Assembly (NCBI GenBank): GCA_025769875.1
Contig: JAGFNK010001330.1
Span: forward strand, 1 to 10,826
DNA: 10,826 nt
Direction of reading: 5' to 3'
From: Russula earlei
Taxonomy: Eukaryota > Basidiomycota > Agaricomycetes > Russulales > Russulaceae
Both the position numbers and the translations under genes were made by a program. Below are positions 1 to 7,774 of this stretch, one piece after another. The notes beneath the pieces are model-generated. The model was not told the DNA's origin, ran no database searches, and worked only from the letters and a program-made list of their open reading frames with translations. Position 1 is the first letter of the stretch, and every line of letters starts with the position of its first letter.

Positions 1-21
1 TGCGTGATTGCTCTACTCTCA

Positions 22-158
22 CAGTAACAGTGCCTCTCTGGTATTTGTTACTTACTCTGGACTTTACTTCTTGCCCATGCCGTCTTGGACAACTATCAAC
101 TTGTCTTCAAGCTTACCCCTCACTCTTGAACTGGATAGTTCAACAGTGAGTCTTGACA
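22..158 (-). pseudogene. Decayed gag-like fragment, minus strand
   Basis: This stretch aligns colinearly with 10440-10575, roughly three quarters identical by eye, with almost no gaps. Read on the minus strand in the frame of that second copy it gives RLTVELSSSRVRGKLED against RLTDEQSSSRARDKLKD, then runs into in-frame TAA codons just after GMGKK. It is therefore a broken relative of the gag-like frame at the right edge of the window. The similarity ends abruptly near 158, at the shared word TCTTGACA. The better copy carries a retrotransposon capsid-like motif, which is the only basis for the name. No start, end or function can be assigned here. Confidence 0.5.
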
Positions 159-492
159 TCTGGACAGTCTCTCACAACCCATGCTGACCAGTTGACTCAT
201 CAAGTGTCCGACAACATCCCGACCACTGGTTCTCCGGAGCCTCGCAATCCTGACATCCAACTACTTCCCTTCCCAATCTCTCCCCACTTGTTCTAACCCT
301 ATCTCCGCCACCCGGACTCCCCCCCATTGCAGTTCACCCCTTCCAGGGACTTATGTAGAGGACAACCCTCTCAACAATCAAGAAAACATTCCCCCTGGTC
401 CCACTAGGGTTTCTTTGATCCTCTGGACTGCGCGGAGTACACCTCCACCCCCCACCAGTTTCAAGTTTATCGCGTCTGACACAACGAAGTAG
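159..492. other. No recognisable feature; pyrimidine-rich on plus strand
   Basis: Rich in C and T on the plus strand, with no supportable gene. A 121-codon minus-strand open frame (378-743) overlaps the right end, but it shows no motif I recognise and lies over a more protein-like plus-strand frame. If 493-506 is a primer binding site, the end of an old LTR should lie here, but no LTR boundary is clear. Confidence 0.3.
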
Positions 493-506
493 AACACTGG
501 CACCCT
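493..506 (+). repeat. 14-nt word shared with 2934-2947, primer-binding-site-like
   Basis: The word AACACTGGCACCCT occurs identically at 493-506 and 2934-2947. TGG followed by a tRNA-acceptor complement is the usual form of an LTR-element primer binding site, and the second copy lies just after a plausible LTR end. This copy may mark the start of the internal region of an older, related element whose decayed reading frame begins about 70 nt downstream. The primer tRNA cannot be named from the sequence. Confidence 0.35.
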
Positions 507-572
507 TTGGAGGAAGCAGGACGACGCGACACCCTTTCCACCATCCCTACTATAGGTCACTTGCTCCAGTGA

Positions 573-1634
573 CCATCCACCGACATCTTTGTCTCCCCAT
601 TCCGGCCAAAACCTGCCCACACTTTTGCAGTACTGCCTACCAACCACGACCTCGTCAAGCAATTTAGCTTGGCAAGCTTTGAGGTGTGTAGTTCCGTAGG
701 GATACACCCTCCGGACATAGACTTCCCCTTTGGTCGCCTCCACTACTTGTTTAATTCATCCATATATTGTCATCTGGAGACACTGCCTCCCATTTATTGA
801 TTCGTGTACCAAGGGTCTTTTATCCTCACTTCCATCAACAACTTCCTTGACGGCAGAGTTTATTATTCATACACTTACCTAAAGATAGCTGAGGGAGGAT
901 ATATATCATTCGAGAACACCTTCTCGAACTCCTTAGACAACCTCCGTCTCTACCCCGCCTTGTCTCGCTTTTGTTTCCTCCCCCGTCTCCCTCTGAACCC
1001 TCTGCTTACTTTGGACCCTCTTTGCCCAAGTGTTATCAACATAGCTACCTAGTGCATAGTTCTTGAAAGTAAGAACTGCCCTTGTAACACTAGACCAAAG
1101 AAATCAAAACTTTTTCTGCAGTGCCTCCGAGATTCACAGTTTCCCCCAACCCGAGCACTGACTCTGAGTACGACTCAGAAGACGGTGCAGTCCTCCATCA
1201 GCACAAGCTCATCGCTAACCACCTTCCCATCCTTCGGGACATTTACTTTCCCCCGATCTCCATTGTCAACATCTACGACTGGCAACAAATTGAGATCTGG
1301 TCTCACAACTGCCTACGTCCTCCGAGACTTAGTAGGCCTGCTTCCCTTTGGACAAGTCCTCAACCAAGTACAATACGACTTGTTCGTCGACACTCTTAGC
1401 CACCTCGTCGAACCTGCTCGCTGCCAACTCTTATTTTGGTACCTCTCCAACTCTAGAAACTTCAACAGAGAGCCAACTGGTATCCTCACCCTCACAGATA
1501 GCGACGAAAAGCTGTGGACTGAAGTTATCCTGCCTCAGCATTACACTCTCGTCCAAGAACTATTGGAGGGTCAAGCCTCATATTATCTATCCCTCTTCAC
1601 CCTCACGCACAAGCACATCTTCGGTGCAGTATAA
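573..1634 (+). pseudogene. Decayed unknown retroelement ORF, first segment
   Basis: One plus-strand frame stays open for 354 codons apart from TGA at 798-800 and TAG at 1050-1052. There is no ATG start; the frame is simply open from 573. Recognisable stretches are FEVCSSVGIHPPDIDFPFG (about 676-732), FLDGRVYYSYTYLKIAEGG (about 843-899), a Ser/Thr-rich tract (about 1191-1290) and a Leu-rich, probably helical part (about 1300-1600) including QYDLFVDTLSHLVEPARCQL. I do not recognise the family. It lies after a PBS-like word and before LTR-like DNA, so it is probably the pre-gag or gag region of an older element. The GR-V-YY motif resembles GRIYY in the duplicated module upstream of the intact gag. 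Frame alone cannot prove coding. Confidence 0.4.
1069..1121 (+). other. Candidate 53-nt intron
   Basis: GTAAGA at 1069-1074 is a good 5' splice site, and TTTTTCTGCAG ending at 1121 is a good pyrimidine-tract 3' splice site. A length of 53 nt is typical of basidiomycete introns. Removing it joins A at 1068 to TG at 1122 and creates an ATG followed by PPRFTVSPNPSTDSEYDSED, a plausible acidic, serine-rich N-terminus. No ATG exists there in the unspliced DNA. The branch site is not clear. The alternative is chance, since another frame also reads through the same stretch without stops. Confidence 0.35.
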
Positions 1635-1878
1635 TTACCTCCGCCTCTACAGATCCACACAAGGAGGACCTGCAACCCTCCAGTTGGCTTACGTAGAAGG
1701 CAGAAGGTACATTTACAACTGGAGAGAAGCTACCTGGACCCATGGCATCATTGACGCCCCCCAGAACCTCGTAGACCCCATGGGGCTTTATTTGCCACCG
1801 CCAGCAGTTTACACTGGTCCCCCTGTCCCCGAAGAACTCTCCACCATCAGTCGACCTCTGACCCCTGTAGTGAGATGA
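1624..1878 (+). pseudogene. Decayed unknown retroelement ORF, second segment
   Basis: Where the frame of 573-1634 ends, a different plus-strand frame continues with protein-like sequence: QYNYLRLYRSTQGG, then LAYVEGRRYIYNWREATW (about 1687-1740), then a Pro-rich tail ending VVR at the TGA 1876-1878. The two segments overlap, so a single frameshift between about 1600 and 1634 would join them. GRRYIYN again resembles the GR-x-YY motif seen at about 855 and at 3763-3777. No known domain is recognised. The stop overlaps the ATG of a 50-codon frame (ATGA). Confidence 0.35.
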
Positions 1879-2027
1879 ACCCCGACCAGCAGTATCCACA
1901 CTCATTGGTCCCCTACACCAACTTGGCTCGGCATCTGCCTCTGTCTCAGAGAGGTGTGCAACTGTGGCTACCGACCCAACACACCCCCCACGCCACCAGG
2001 AATAACCCTGTGGACCCCGGGAGATAG
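1875..2027 (+). CDS. Small open frame overlapping the upstream stop (ATGA)
   Basis: A 50-codon frame starts with ATG at 1875, overlapping the TGA of the upstream segment as ATGA, and ends at TAG 2025-2027. It begins MNPDQQYPHSLVPYTNLARH and has no motif I recognise. Stop-start overlaps of this kind occur in retroelements that use termination-reinitiation, but with a decayed upstream frame this may be chance. It could equally be the shifted continuation of the same decayed protein. Confidence 0.15.
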   Translation: MNPDQQYPHSLVPYTNLARHLPLSQRGVQLWLPTQHTPHATRNNPVDPGR

Positions 2028-2571
2028 ACACCTCCCACATCAACCACTCTGGCTGTCACGGTAACTAGCCATGTCAGTTCACAAGTGGAAAACAAGTTGA
2101 TGATAGAGAGGTGTTCAAGAAACGGGCTGGTTACTGTGTATAATGAGTAAAAATCCCTGCAGTGGTCGAAGTGTTTTATGCTAAACAGGTTATGGCCAAT
2201 AGACCCTTCCTAGTACGACTCGGTCCATTGAGAAGCTAGGGTAAGTTTGTAATGGGATAGACTAGGGCTGGATCCACTAGCTATATGCGTTCAAGTCCGT
2301 TGGGGACCTTGAACAACACAGAGAGAGTAGAGGAAGGATAGGTCTTTAAAGGAGGAGAGCTCTTCTCAGGGGAGTGAAGAGAGACCCTTAGGGAAGGAAG
2401 GGAAAGGCAAAGAGTAGATGGTGGATGGTGTGTTGAGAGTTGATGAAATGGAGAGGTGTTTGTGGTTTAAGTTGTGAGAGTGAAGTGGGTTGCAGGAGAA
2501 TATATTGGACAAGAGTAGGTTGGATTCTACAAGAGACCAAGCTTAGGGCTTTGGTCACAAAGTACTGAGCT

Positions 2572-2579
2572 TATATATA
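2572..2579 (+). promoter_or_regulatory. TATA box candidate
   Basis: TATATATA inside the candidate LTR, about 365 nt before the PBS-like site. It is followed within 10 nt by a cluster of palindromes, so transcription would start close to or within that cluster. This is position and sequence evidence only. Confidence 0.35.
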
Positions 2580-2587
2580 CAGGAGAA

Positions 2588-2724
2588 GCGCAGCAATAGC
2601 TGCGCTTTGACTGTGCTACTAGTATAGTAGGAGTCATAATAAGTAGGAGTCATAGGAATGAGGCCACTGAATGAGTCAGAACCAAGTAACTGTGCTGCAC
2701 AGTAAGTGCGCAGCATTGCACAGT
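2588..2724. repeat. Cluster of inverted and direct repeats after the TATA box
   Basis: GCGCAG (2588-2593) pairs with CTGCGC (2600-2605) around a 6-nt loop. AGTAGGAGTCATA occurs at 2626-2638 and again at 2642-2654. ACTGTGC-T-GCACAGT at 2689-2703 is a perfect 15-nt palindrome with a one-base centre, and GCACAGT recurs at 2718-2724, so the left arm could pair with either. The density is unusual against the rest of the window. It may be a regulatory or structured RNA leader segment. Confidence 0.5.
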
Positions 2725-2933
2725 CGAAACTAAGAAATGAATATAAGTGGAAAGAGAACCAAACAAAGGGAAAGTAACAGCAACCCAGTGTTACCTGGAT
2801 GTGTATGGATCACATGATAGCACAGAAGGGATCACAAGATATAAGAGATCACAAGACCAGTAAGTAAAGGGACGTACAAAAACAAGCAGTCCATAGTGAA
2901 AGGTAAGAAGTAAACGTAAAAGGAAAATGGTGT

Positions 2934-2956
2934 AACACTGGCACCCTCTCACAGAC
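2934..2956 (+). promoter_or_regulatory. Primer binding site candidate
   Basis: TGGCACCCTCTCACAG starts at 2939, one base after the AACA end of the candidate LTR. Reverse transcription of LTR elements is primed by a tRNA 3' end ending in CCA, giving a TGG start. The word AACACTGGCACCCT also occurs at 493-506. The tRNA is not identified. Confidence 0.35.
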
Positions 2957-3348
2957 AAAGAGGCCGCCGCTCTGCTTCTGCAGTTTCAAGAATAGAGGAC
3001 CCTTTACCATTAACTCCCCCAGTTATCCCAATCCCACTTCCATACACTGACCTGACAGTTAACCCCCTTTGCTACTCCCCTAGTAGAGCATTCAAGTAGT
3101 AGCCAATCACCCCCAGGTTCTATAGTTGGCTTACGGTGCTACTTCCCCAAGTTAGCATACTTAGGATCAGTATTACCTCATAGAACGCGTAGGGAATTAT
3201 TAGATTTCAAGAATCATTGCAAGGAACTGTGGCACGCGCAGGACACAAGCCTTCGTGTGCATAGACCACCCCATAGAAGAAATCAGTCAATTCGCCCCAC
3301 ACCCTTTAGATTTTGAAGGCTTCCTCTGGAAAGGCTGCGTAGCTATAA
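2957..3348 (+). pseudogene. Decayed coding leader upstream of gag
   Basis: Short open stretches follow each other in different plus-strand frames: 3056-3316 (including LRCYFPKLAYLGSV and RRELLDFKNHCKELWHAQD) and 3204-3407 (including DFEGFLWKGCVAITYSG). Neither has a clear start and no family is recognised. The order suggests one reading frame broken by small indels. The second stretch, GCVAITYSGITEEYFHITQ, faintly resembles the middle of the duplicated module downstream (ICFIGRIYYRTPEEH) and may be a further diverged copy. Chance open frames cannot be excluded. Confidence 0.25.
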
Positions 3349-3867
3349 CGTACTCTGGCATCACAGAAGAATACTTCCACATCACCCAAAATCTCCAAAC
3401 CCAATGAAGGGGCATCCCTGTATTACTACCAGCCTACACCGTCACATACCCCTAGGACACAACACACTGGACCACCGTCCCTCTATAGAATCCCAGTAGC
3501 CACCTACGCAGAAGTAGTAAAAGGCGAAGGCCTTTACAGACCACACAATCACAGAAGACACATCTTTCATCTCACAAGAAAGGATCAATATCTTTTTCAA
3601 CTCCCGTTCTATTGCAAAGATCCCTACTGCTACTGGCACAAAGATTGGCATTACACCCGCATCTGGCACAAGTCTTGGGACTCATAGCCCACCATTCGGC
3701 CAGCAACATATGCAGAGGTTGTAAAGGGGGAGAACCTTTACAAACCTATATGCTTCATTGGACGTATCTATTATCGCACACCAGAAGAACACCGTCACTC
3801 CCTAGAACACCCCTACTTCTGTAAGGACCCATATTGTCCATGGCACCAGGGCTGGCATCGCTAGTGA
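3349..3867 (+). pseudogene. Tandemly duplicated Cys/His module upstream of gag
   Basis: In the gag frame, two 53-codon units lie in tandem at 3493-3651 and 3700-3858, a period of about 207 nt. Each opens with ATYAEVVKGE-x-LY-x-P and, after about 20 variable residues, ends with P-x-x-CKDPYC-x-WH-x-x-WH. The Cys and His residues (codons at 3613, 3628, 3637, 3649 and 3820, 3835, 3844, 3856) are spaced C-x4-C-x2-H-x3-H, which could bind zinc. Of 24 residues identical between copies, 16 use different synonymous codons, so the protein was conserved by selection while the DNA diverged. TAG at 3685 separates the copies, and TAG TGA at 3862-3867 separates copy 2 from the gag ATG. Upstream the frame is open only from 3349. 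I know no family with this module; a role as an extra gag-like domain is a guess. Confidence 0.6.
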
Positions 3868-5634
3868 ATGAGCCAAAGCCCGGAAGAAGAGGTATCTCAA
3901 AGACCCCTTACAGAAAGGGAACAACTACAAATTCCTGTCTTCTTCTGCAACGTCAACTATAACATCACTGGAGAATACTACAGCGGCTTCTGTAGGGACC
4001 GAACGGTCACCCAATATGATACCCTTTACGACCCTTGGACTTTAGATGCGAGGAAAGACTGGGACGAAGAGGACGTCGAACTCACTCAAGAAACTCTTCG
4101 AACCCTCATCCCGGAGATTGCCTTTCTTCACAATCTTGACCTCCTCACTGGAACTGTGGTATTCCAAGGTCTAACAGTTCACTGGAGTAGGAATCTTGAA
4201 CTATTCACATATCGGAACCACAAGCCAGTTGATTTCTCAACCGCTCAGGAAGAAGCCGAACAAGCGGAAGTTACCCGCACCCTCAAAGCTACAGTAGAAA
4301 CTGCATCAAGGGTTCTATCACAGGTTACCAGGGCCCTCACCCCAACGCGAGGGAACACTCCAACACCAGGCCCATCAAGAGTACCAGGAGGATTTCACTC
4401 CCCGGAACCAAGTCATCTTCCCACTCCTGTAACAGTAGGACAACGCACAGTAGCAGCGCCCCTGCCACCACCTCCGTCTCCTACACGAACTCCTGCCCTT
4501 TCAGTTAGAGCCCGAACAACACCAGCACCACCAGCAGCACCACCAGCACCACCAGCACCACCACCAGTAGCACCTGCACAAGCAGCTCCACCGGCACCAC
4601 TCGCACCACCAGCCCCAGCGCCGCCACCACCTCCCATACAACTCGCTCCAATGGCAGCACCAGCTCCTGCCCATGTACAACAGAAGTGTATCATTGGGAC
4701 TGCCCCAGAAGCCTTTGATGGCAAAGCAGAAAATGCAGAGATGTTCTGGGCTGCCTTAGACACCTACTACTACATCAACCTAGACTCGTTCCCGGATGAA
4801 GGGAAAAGAGTTGCAGCGGCCCTTATGCACTTCAAGATAGGTACCCCAGCTGGGACATGGGCCCGAGAACTAACAACAAAGGTTCAGGCCTTACAACCAA
4901 TCAACTATGGCACCTGGCAAAACTTTAAAACAGCATTTGCCAATCACTTCATTCCAGCAGATGCGCAACTGGAATCAAATGCCTTAATGCACTCCCTTCA
5001 ACAAGGCAACACCCCGTTCAATGAATGGTACCAAAAGTGGTCCCATCATGTGACCCGCTCCCAAGCAGATGAGAACACTAAGATGTTTGCTTTCCGCCAT
5101 AACCTGAATCAAGGGATCCACACCAAGATATTGGGCATAACACCTGCGCCTACCACCTTGGCGGCACTAGTCAAGAAGGCACGCGAATTTGATCAAGTAT
5201 ATCACATGTGGATGTCACCATCATTCCGTACAGGAAAACCACCTGTACGAACAAGGGGTCTAGGTACTAATGACCTGGATACTCCAGTAGAAATCAATCT
5301 CTATCAGGGGGAACCAGGTGAACAACGCTGGAACAACAATGCCCCACACAACACCCTCACAAAAGCTGAGAAACAACAATGCACAGAGTTGAAACTGTGC
5401 TACTACTGCGGCAAACCCAACCACATGGCCAAAGACTGCAGGTCTAAGAAAGCCGCAGCCCGTGCTCATCACCCTGGACAATCCTCGCAGACTGCAGTCC
5501 GTTCAGCTACCATTCAGGAAGAACAACCTGAACAGAAAGACACTGACCCAGTCCCTATTGCTTCTCTTGTAATTTGGCGAGAAAGTCTCGCCGCTAACAT
5601 TCCACGTCCCCATTCTGCTCCTATGGATTTTTGA
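3868..5634 (+). CDS. gag: Gag polyprotein (capsid and nucleocapsid)
   Basis: An intact 588-residue frame. It forms the virus-like particle and packages the element RNA in the cytoplasm. Residues 1-170 are an acidic, unassigned N-terminal region. Residues about 193-270 are an Ala/Pro-rich linker. Residues about 274-450 match the retrotransposon capsid pattern (APEAFDGKAENAEMFWAALD, later GTWQNFKTAFANHF and REFDQVYHMW). A CCHC zinc knuckle, C511-x2-C514-x4-H519-x4-C524, follows and would bind RNA. The ATG comes directly after TAG TGA in the same frame, so the true protein may once have begun further upstream in the duplicated module. The frame ends in tandem stops TGA TAG (5632-5637). Having no stop over 588 codons contrasts sharply with the broken pol. 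Confidence 0.9.
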   Translation: MSQSPEEEVSQRPLTEREQLQIPVFFCNVNYNITGEYYSGFCRDRTVTQYDTLYDPWTLDARKDWDEEDVELTQETLRTLIPEIAFLHNLDLLTGTVVFQGLTVHWSRNLELFTYRNHKPVDFSTAQEEAEQAEVTRTLKATVETASRVLSQVTRALTPTRGNTPTPGPSRVPGGFHSPEPSHLPTPVTVGQRTVAAPLPPPPSPTRTPALSVRARTTPAPPAAPPAPPAPPPVAPAQAAPPAPLAPPAPAPPPPPIQLAPMAAPAPAHVQQKCIIGTAPEAFDGKAENAEMFWAALDTYYYINLDSFPDEGKRVAAALMHFKIGTPAGTWARELTTKVQALQPINYGTWQNFKTAFANHFIPADAQLESNALMHSLQQGNTPFNEWYQKWSHHVTRSQADENTKMFAFRHNLNQGIHTKILGITPAPTTLAALVKKAREFDQVYHMWMSPSFRTGKPPVRTRGLGTNDLDTPVEINLYQGEPGEQRWNNNAPHNTLTKAEKQQCTELKLCYYCGKPNHMAKDCRSKKAAARAHHPGQSSQTAVRSATIQEEQPEQKDTDPVPIASLVIWRESLAANIPRPHSAPMDF

Positions 5635-6320
5635 TAGAACCCCTTAGTGCACCGCTAAGGAATACGGTACAGATTGCCACTATACCCGTACAAATCAATT
5701 ACCCCAAAGTCTTTACAAAGAATATAAGATCCCCTTCCATAGCCTTGAAAGTAACACTTGTGGGGAAACTCAGCGGCAAGGAAATTGGTGCAAGTGCCCT
5801 CATAGACAGTGGGGCAGAAGGAATGATCATCCATGAGCAATTCGTGAACCAACATAATCTCCACCTTCGCAGATTACAAAGGCCCCTACCAGCACAAAAT
5901 GTAGACGGCACCACAAACACTAATGGTTTAATCAGATATAGCACCATCCAACGGCTGCGAATCAAAGCGATGGGAGATACACATGATGAACAAGCAGAAT
6001 TCCTTGTTACCAACATAGGAGACCATGATATTATCCTGGGTACTGACTGGCTACAACACCATAACCCAGATATCAATTGGACCAATGACACTATCACTTT
6101 ACAAAACTGCCCAGCGACATGTGTAATGACACAACCCTCCATAACAGTCCCATCGACCCACAGTACATGCAGAGGATCAATAAAAGCCCTCACAATCCCA
6201 GAAGATGAAGAACCATCATTCAAACATATAGCAGCGTTAATATTTCGAGACACTCTAGACAAGGAGGAACCCCTTGTTGACCAACACATTCATAATGCCT
6301 TCCAGCGTCACCCATTATGA
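5598..6320 (+). CDS. pol: Retropepsin-like aspartic protease (Pol N-terminus)
   Basis: This frame has no ATG and would be expressed by -1 frameshifting from gag; it is open from 5598. The catalytic triplet is in ALIDSGAEGMIIHEQF, with the aspartate codon at 5805-5807. The second fold signature, HDIILGTDWLQHHNPDINW, lies at about 6024-6080. Both are standard for Ty3/gypsy proteases, which cut Gag and Pol as dimers inside the particle. About 80 linker residues follow. It ends at TGA 6318-6320, but the reverse transcriptase continues in exactly the same frame after this stop, so the TGA is a break (or, less likely, a readthrough site) inside Pol rather than a true gene end. Confidence 0.8.
   Translation, partial: HSTSPFCSYGFLIEPLSAPLRNTVQIATIPVQINYPKVFTKNIRSPSIALKVTLVGKLSGKEIGASALIDSGAEGMIIHEQFVNQHNLHLRRLQRPLPAQNVDGTTNTNGLIRYSTIQRLRIKAMGDTHDEQAEFLVTNIGDHDIILGTDWLQHHNPDINWTNDTITLQNCPATCVMTQPSITVPSTHSTCRGSIKALTIPEDEEPSFKHIAALIFRDTLDKEEPLVDQHIHNAFQRHPL
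5628..5634 (+). promoter_or_regulatory. Candidate -1 frameshift site at the gag stop
   Basis: The heptamer T-TTT-TGA lies exactly at the gag stop. A tRNA reading TTT can slip back one base onto another TTT, entering the pol frame at TTG (5631). The pol frame is open upstream only to 5598 (TAA at 5595), so any shift must occur in 5598-5634. A pause at tandem stops TGA TAG would favour slippage. Ty3/gypsy elements commonly join Gag to Pol by frameshifting. No RNA structure was assessed. Confidence 0.5.
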
Positions 6321-7216
6321 ATCCAGGCAAAGAGTACAACATCTACCAAGTTGGCAAAGGACAATCAGCCAACACAACCCCTCGAGAAACTAATCCCGAC
6401 TGAATTTAAAAGCTGGCAAATCGTATTTGACGAACAAGCCTCCCAACGTCTCCCTGCTCATGCACCATGGGATCACACCATCAACCTCAAACCAGGAGCC
6501 TTGCGTAAGGACTGTGGCATCTATAGGCTCACTCCGAAGGAATTAGTGGCCTTGAAAGAGTATCTAGATGAACACCTCAAACGAGGGACTATCCGCCCTT
6601 CTAAAGCACCAATAGCTAGCCCATTCTTATTTGTGGAAAAGAAAGGAGGTGCCCTATGCCCAGTACAAGACTACCGAGGACTTAATGCCACCACAATCAA
6701 AGATGCCTACCCCCTGCCATTAATCCCAGACCTTATTGATAAGCTGCAAGGGGCACAATACTTCACAAAGTTCGACGTACGATGGGGATATAACAACATC
6801 CGCCTTCGAGAAGGTGATGAACACCTCGCAGCCTTTAAGACACCCTTAGGCCTTTTCAAACCACTTATTATGACCTTCGGCCTTTGTAATGCACCAGCCA
6901 CGTTCCAACGATTTATGAACAATATCTTAGCACCACTGATCACAACAGGACATGTTGTGGTATATCTAGACGATATACTAATCCTTGCAAACACCATTCA
7001 TGACTTAGATCAATGGACACATAACGTCCTTAAAATCCTACAAGAACACGACTTATACCTGAAGCCAGAAAAGTGCGCTTTCCATCAAACGTCCATCAGC
7101 TATCTTGGCATACACATTTCTCAAGGACACATATCAATGGACTCAGATAAACTCATAGGCATCACACAATGGCCAACCCCTAGTAATATCACCAAAGTTC
7201 AAGCCTTCTTAGGCTT
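6321..7216 (+). pseudogene. pol: Reverse transcriptase domain of Pol
   Basis: Continues the protease frame after TGA 6318-6320. The RT palm and fingers motifs appear in order: FLFVEKKGGALCPVQDYRGLN (about 6627-6690), FTKFDVRWGYNNIR with the first catalytic aspartate at 6774-6776, the FGLCNAPATFQRFMN motif (about 6873-6920), then YLDDILI at 6963-6983 with the other two aspartates, and SYLGIHIS (about 7098). All catalytic residues are intact. It would copy element RNA into DNA inside the particle. At 7215-7217 the run TTT is one T short: the expected GFCNFYRRF is found only in the next frame from 7217. Left in its own frame the protein ends in 22 junk residues at TAA 7278-7280. Broken by the frameshift and by the upstream TGA. 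Confidence 0.85.
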
Positions 7217-7774
7217 TGTAACTTCTACAGACGTTTCATACTCCAATATTCCCATCTGGCCTGACCATTGTTCAACCTAACCAAGAAGGACCACCCATTC
7301 CATTGGGGGTCCAAGGAGGAAAAAGCCTTCCACACCCTTATTGAAGCATTCACGAAAGCACCTGTCTTAGCACTCCCTGACCACTTACAACCATTCCGCT
7401 TGATCTGTGATGCAAGCAACTTTGCAGTTGGCTCCATTTTAGAACAACCAGATGAACTAAACCAGTACCACCCAGTGGCATACTTCTCCAAATCATTAGA
7501 CCCCACTCAAAGAAACTATATGATCTACGACAAAGAGCTTCTGGCTATAGTTTCCTTGCTTTGGCATTTCCGACATTACTTAGAAGGCGCTAAACACCCC
7601 ATGGAGTTGTGGACAGACCACAACAACCTCACGTACTTCATGACAAAGCAGAAACTCACTCAACGACAAGCTCAGTGGGCTTTGCTGCTTAGCGCATTCA
7701 ATTTCCACATTATACACCACCCAGGAACCCAGAACAAAGCTGACGGTCTGTCCAGGCGGCCAGACTATAAATAG
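7217..7774 (+). pseudogene. pol: RT connection and RNase H domain of Pol
   Basis: After the one-base deletion near 7215, the RT-RNase H junction reads CNFYRRF in the new frame and meets TGA at 7262-7264, where relatives have arginine before PLF; CGA to TGA is a plausible transition. From 7265 the frame is clean: FRLICDASNFAVGSILEQ holds the first acidic residue (codon 7409-7411), then YDKELLAIV, LWTDHNNLTYF and HHPGTQNKADGLSRRPD supply the others. RNase H removes the RNA strand during reverse transcription. The domain ends naturally near RRPD, and TAG at 7772-7774 then interrupts the linker to integrase, which continues in the same frame. No credible independent start exists. Confidence 0.85.

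Larger units (their letters stand above)
2112..2937 (+). repeat. Candidate 5' LTR (boundaries tentative)
   Basis: The 826 nt begin TGTT after a short purine run (GATAGAGAGG) and end TAACA, giving the short TG...CA inverted ends expected of an LTR. One base later comes TGGCACCC, a possible primer binding site. The stretch is non-coding, contains a TATA box at 2572 and is purine-rich toward its end. Against it, no matching copy is visible downstream of pol, where the 3' LTR starts TGTCATGAACC instead. It may therefore be the 5' LTR of a different insertion, or a highly diverged partner. Confidence 0.35.

Noticed and set aside
378..743. 121-codon minus-strand open frame
   Set aside because: No motif or homology is recognised, and the overlapping plus-strand frame from 573 looks more protein-like and belongs to a longer track. 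Kept as undecided, not annotated.
1603..2043. 146-codon minus-strand frame
   Set aside because: Antisense to the decayed plus-strand protein; composition and lack of motifs mark it as a shadow.
4413..4763. Minus-strand 116-codon frame, Gly/Ala-rich
   Set aside because: It is the complement of the Ala/Pro-rich linker of Gag; the openness follows from the GCA/CCA repeats.
5699..6289. 196-codon minus-strand frame opposite the protease
   Set aside because: The plus strand carries the clear DSG and ILG protease motifs; the minus frame has none.
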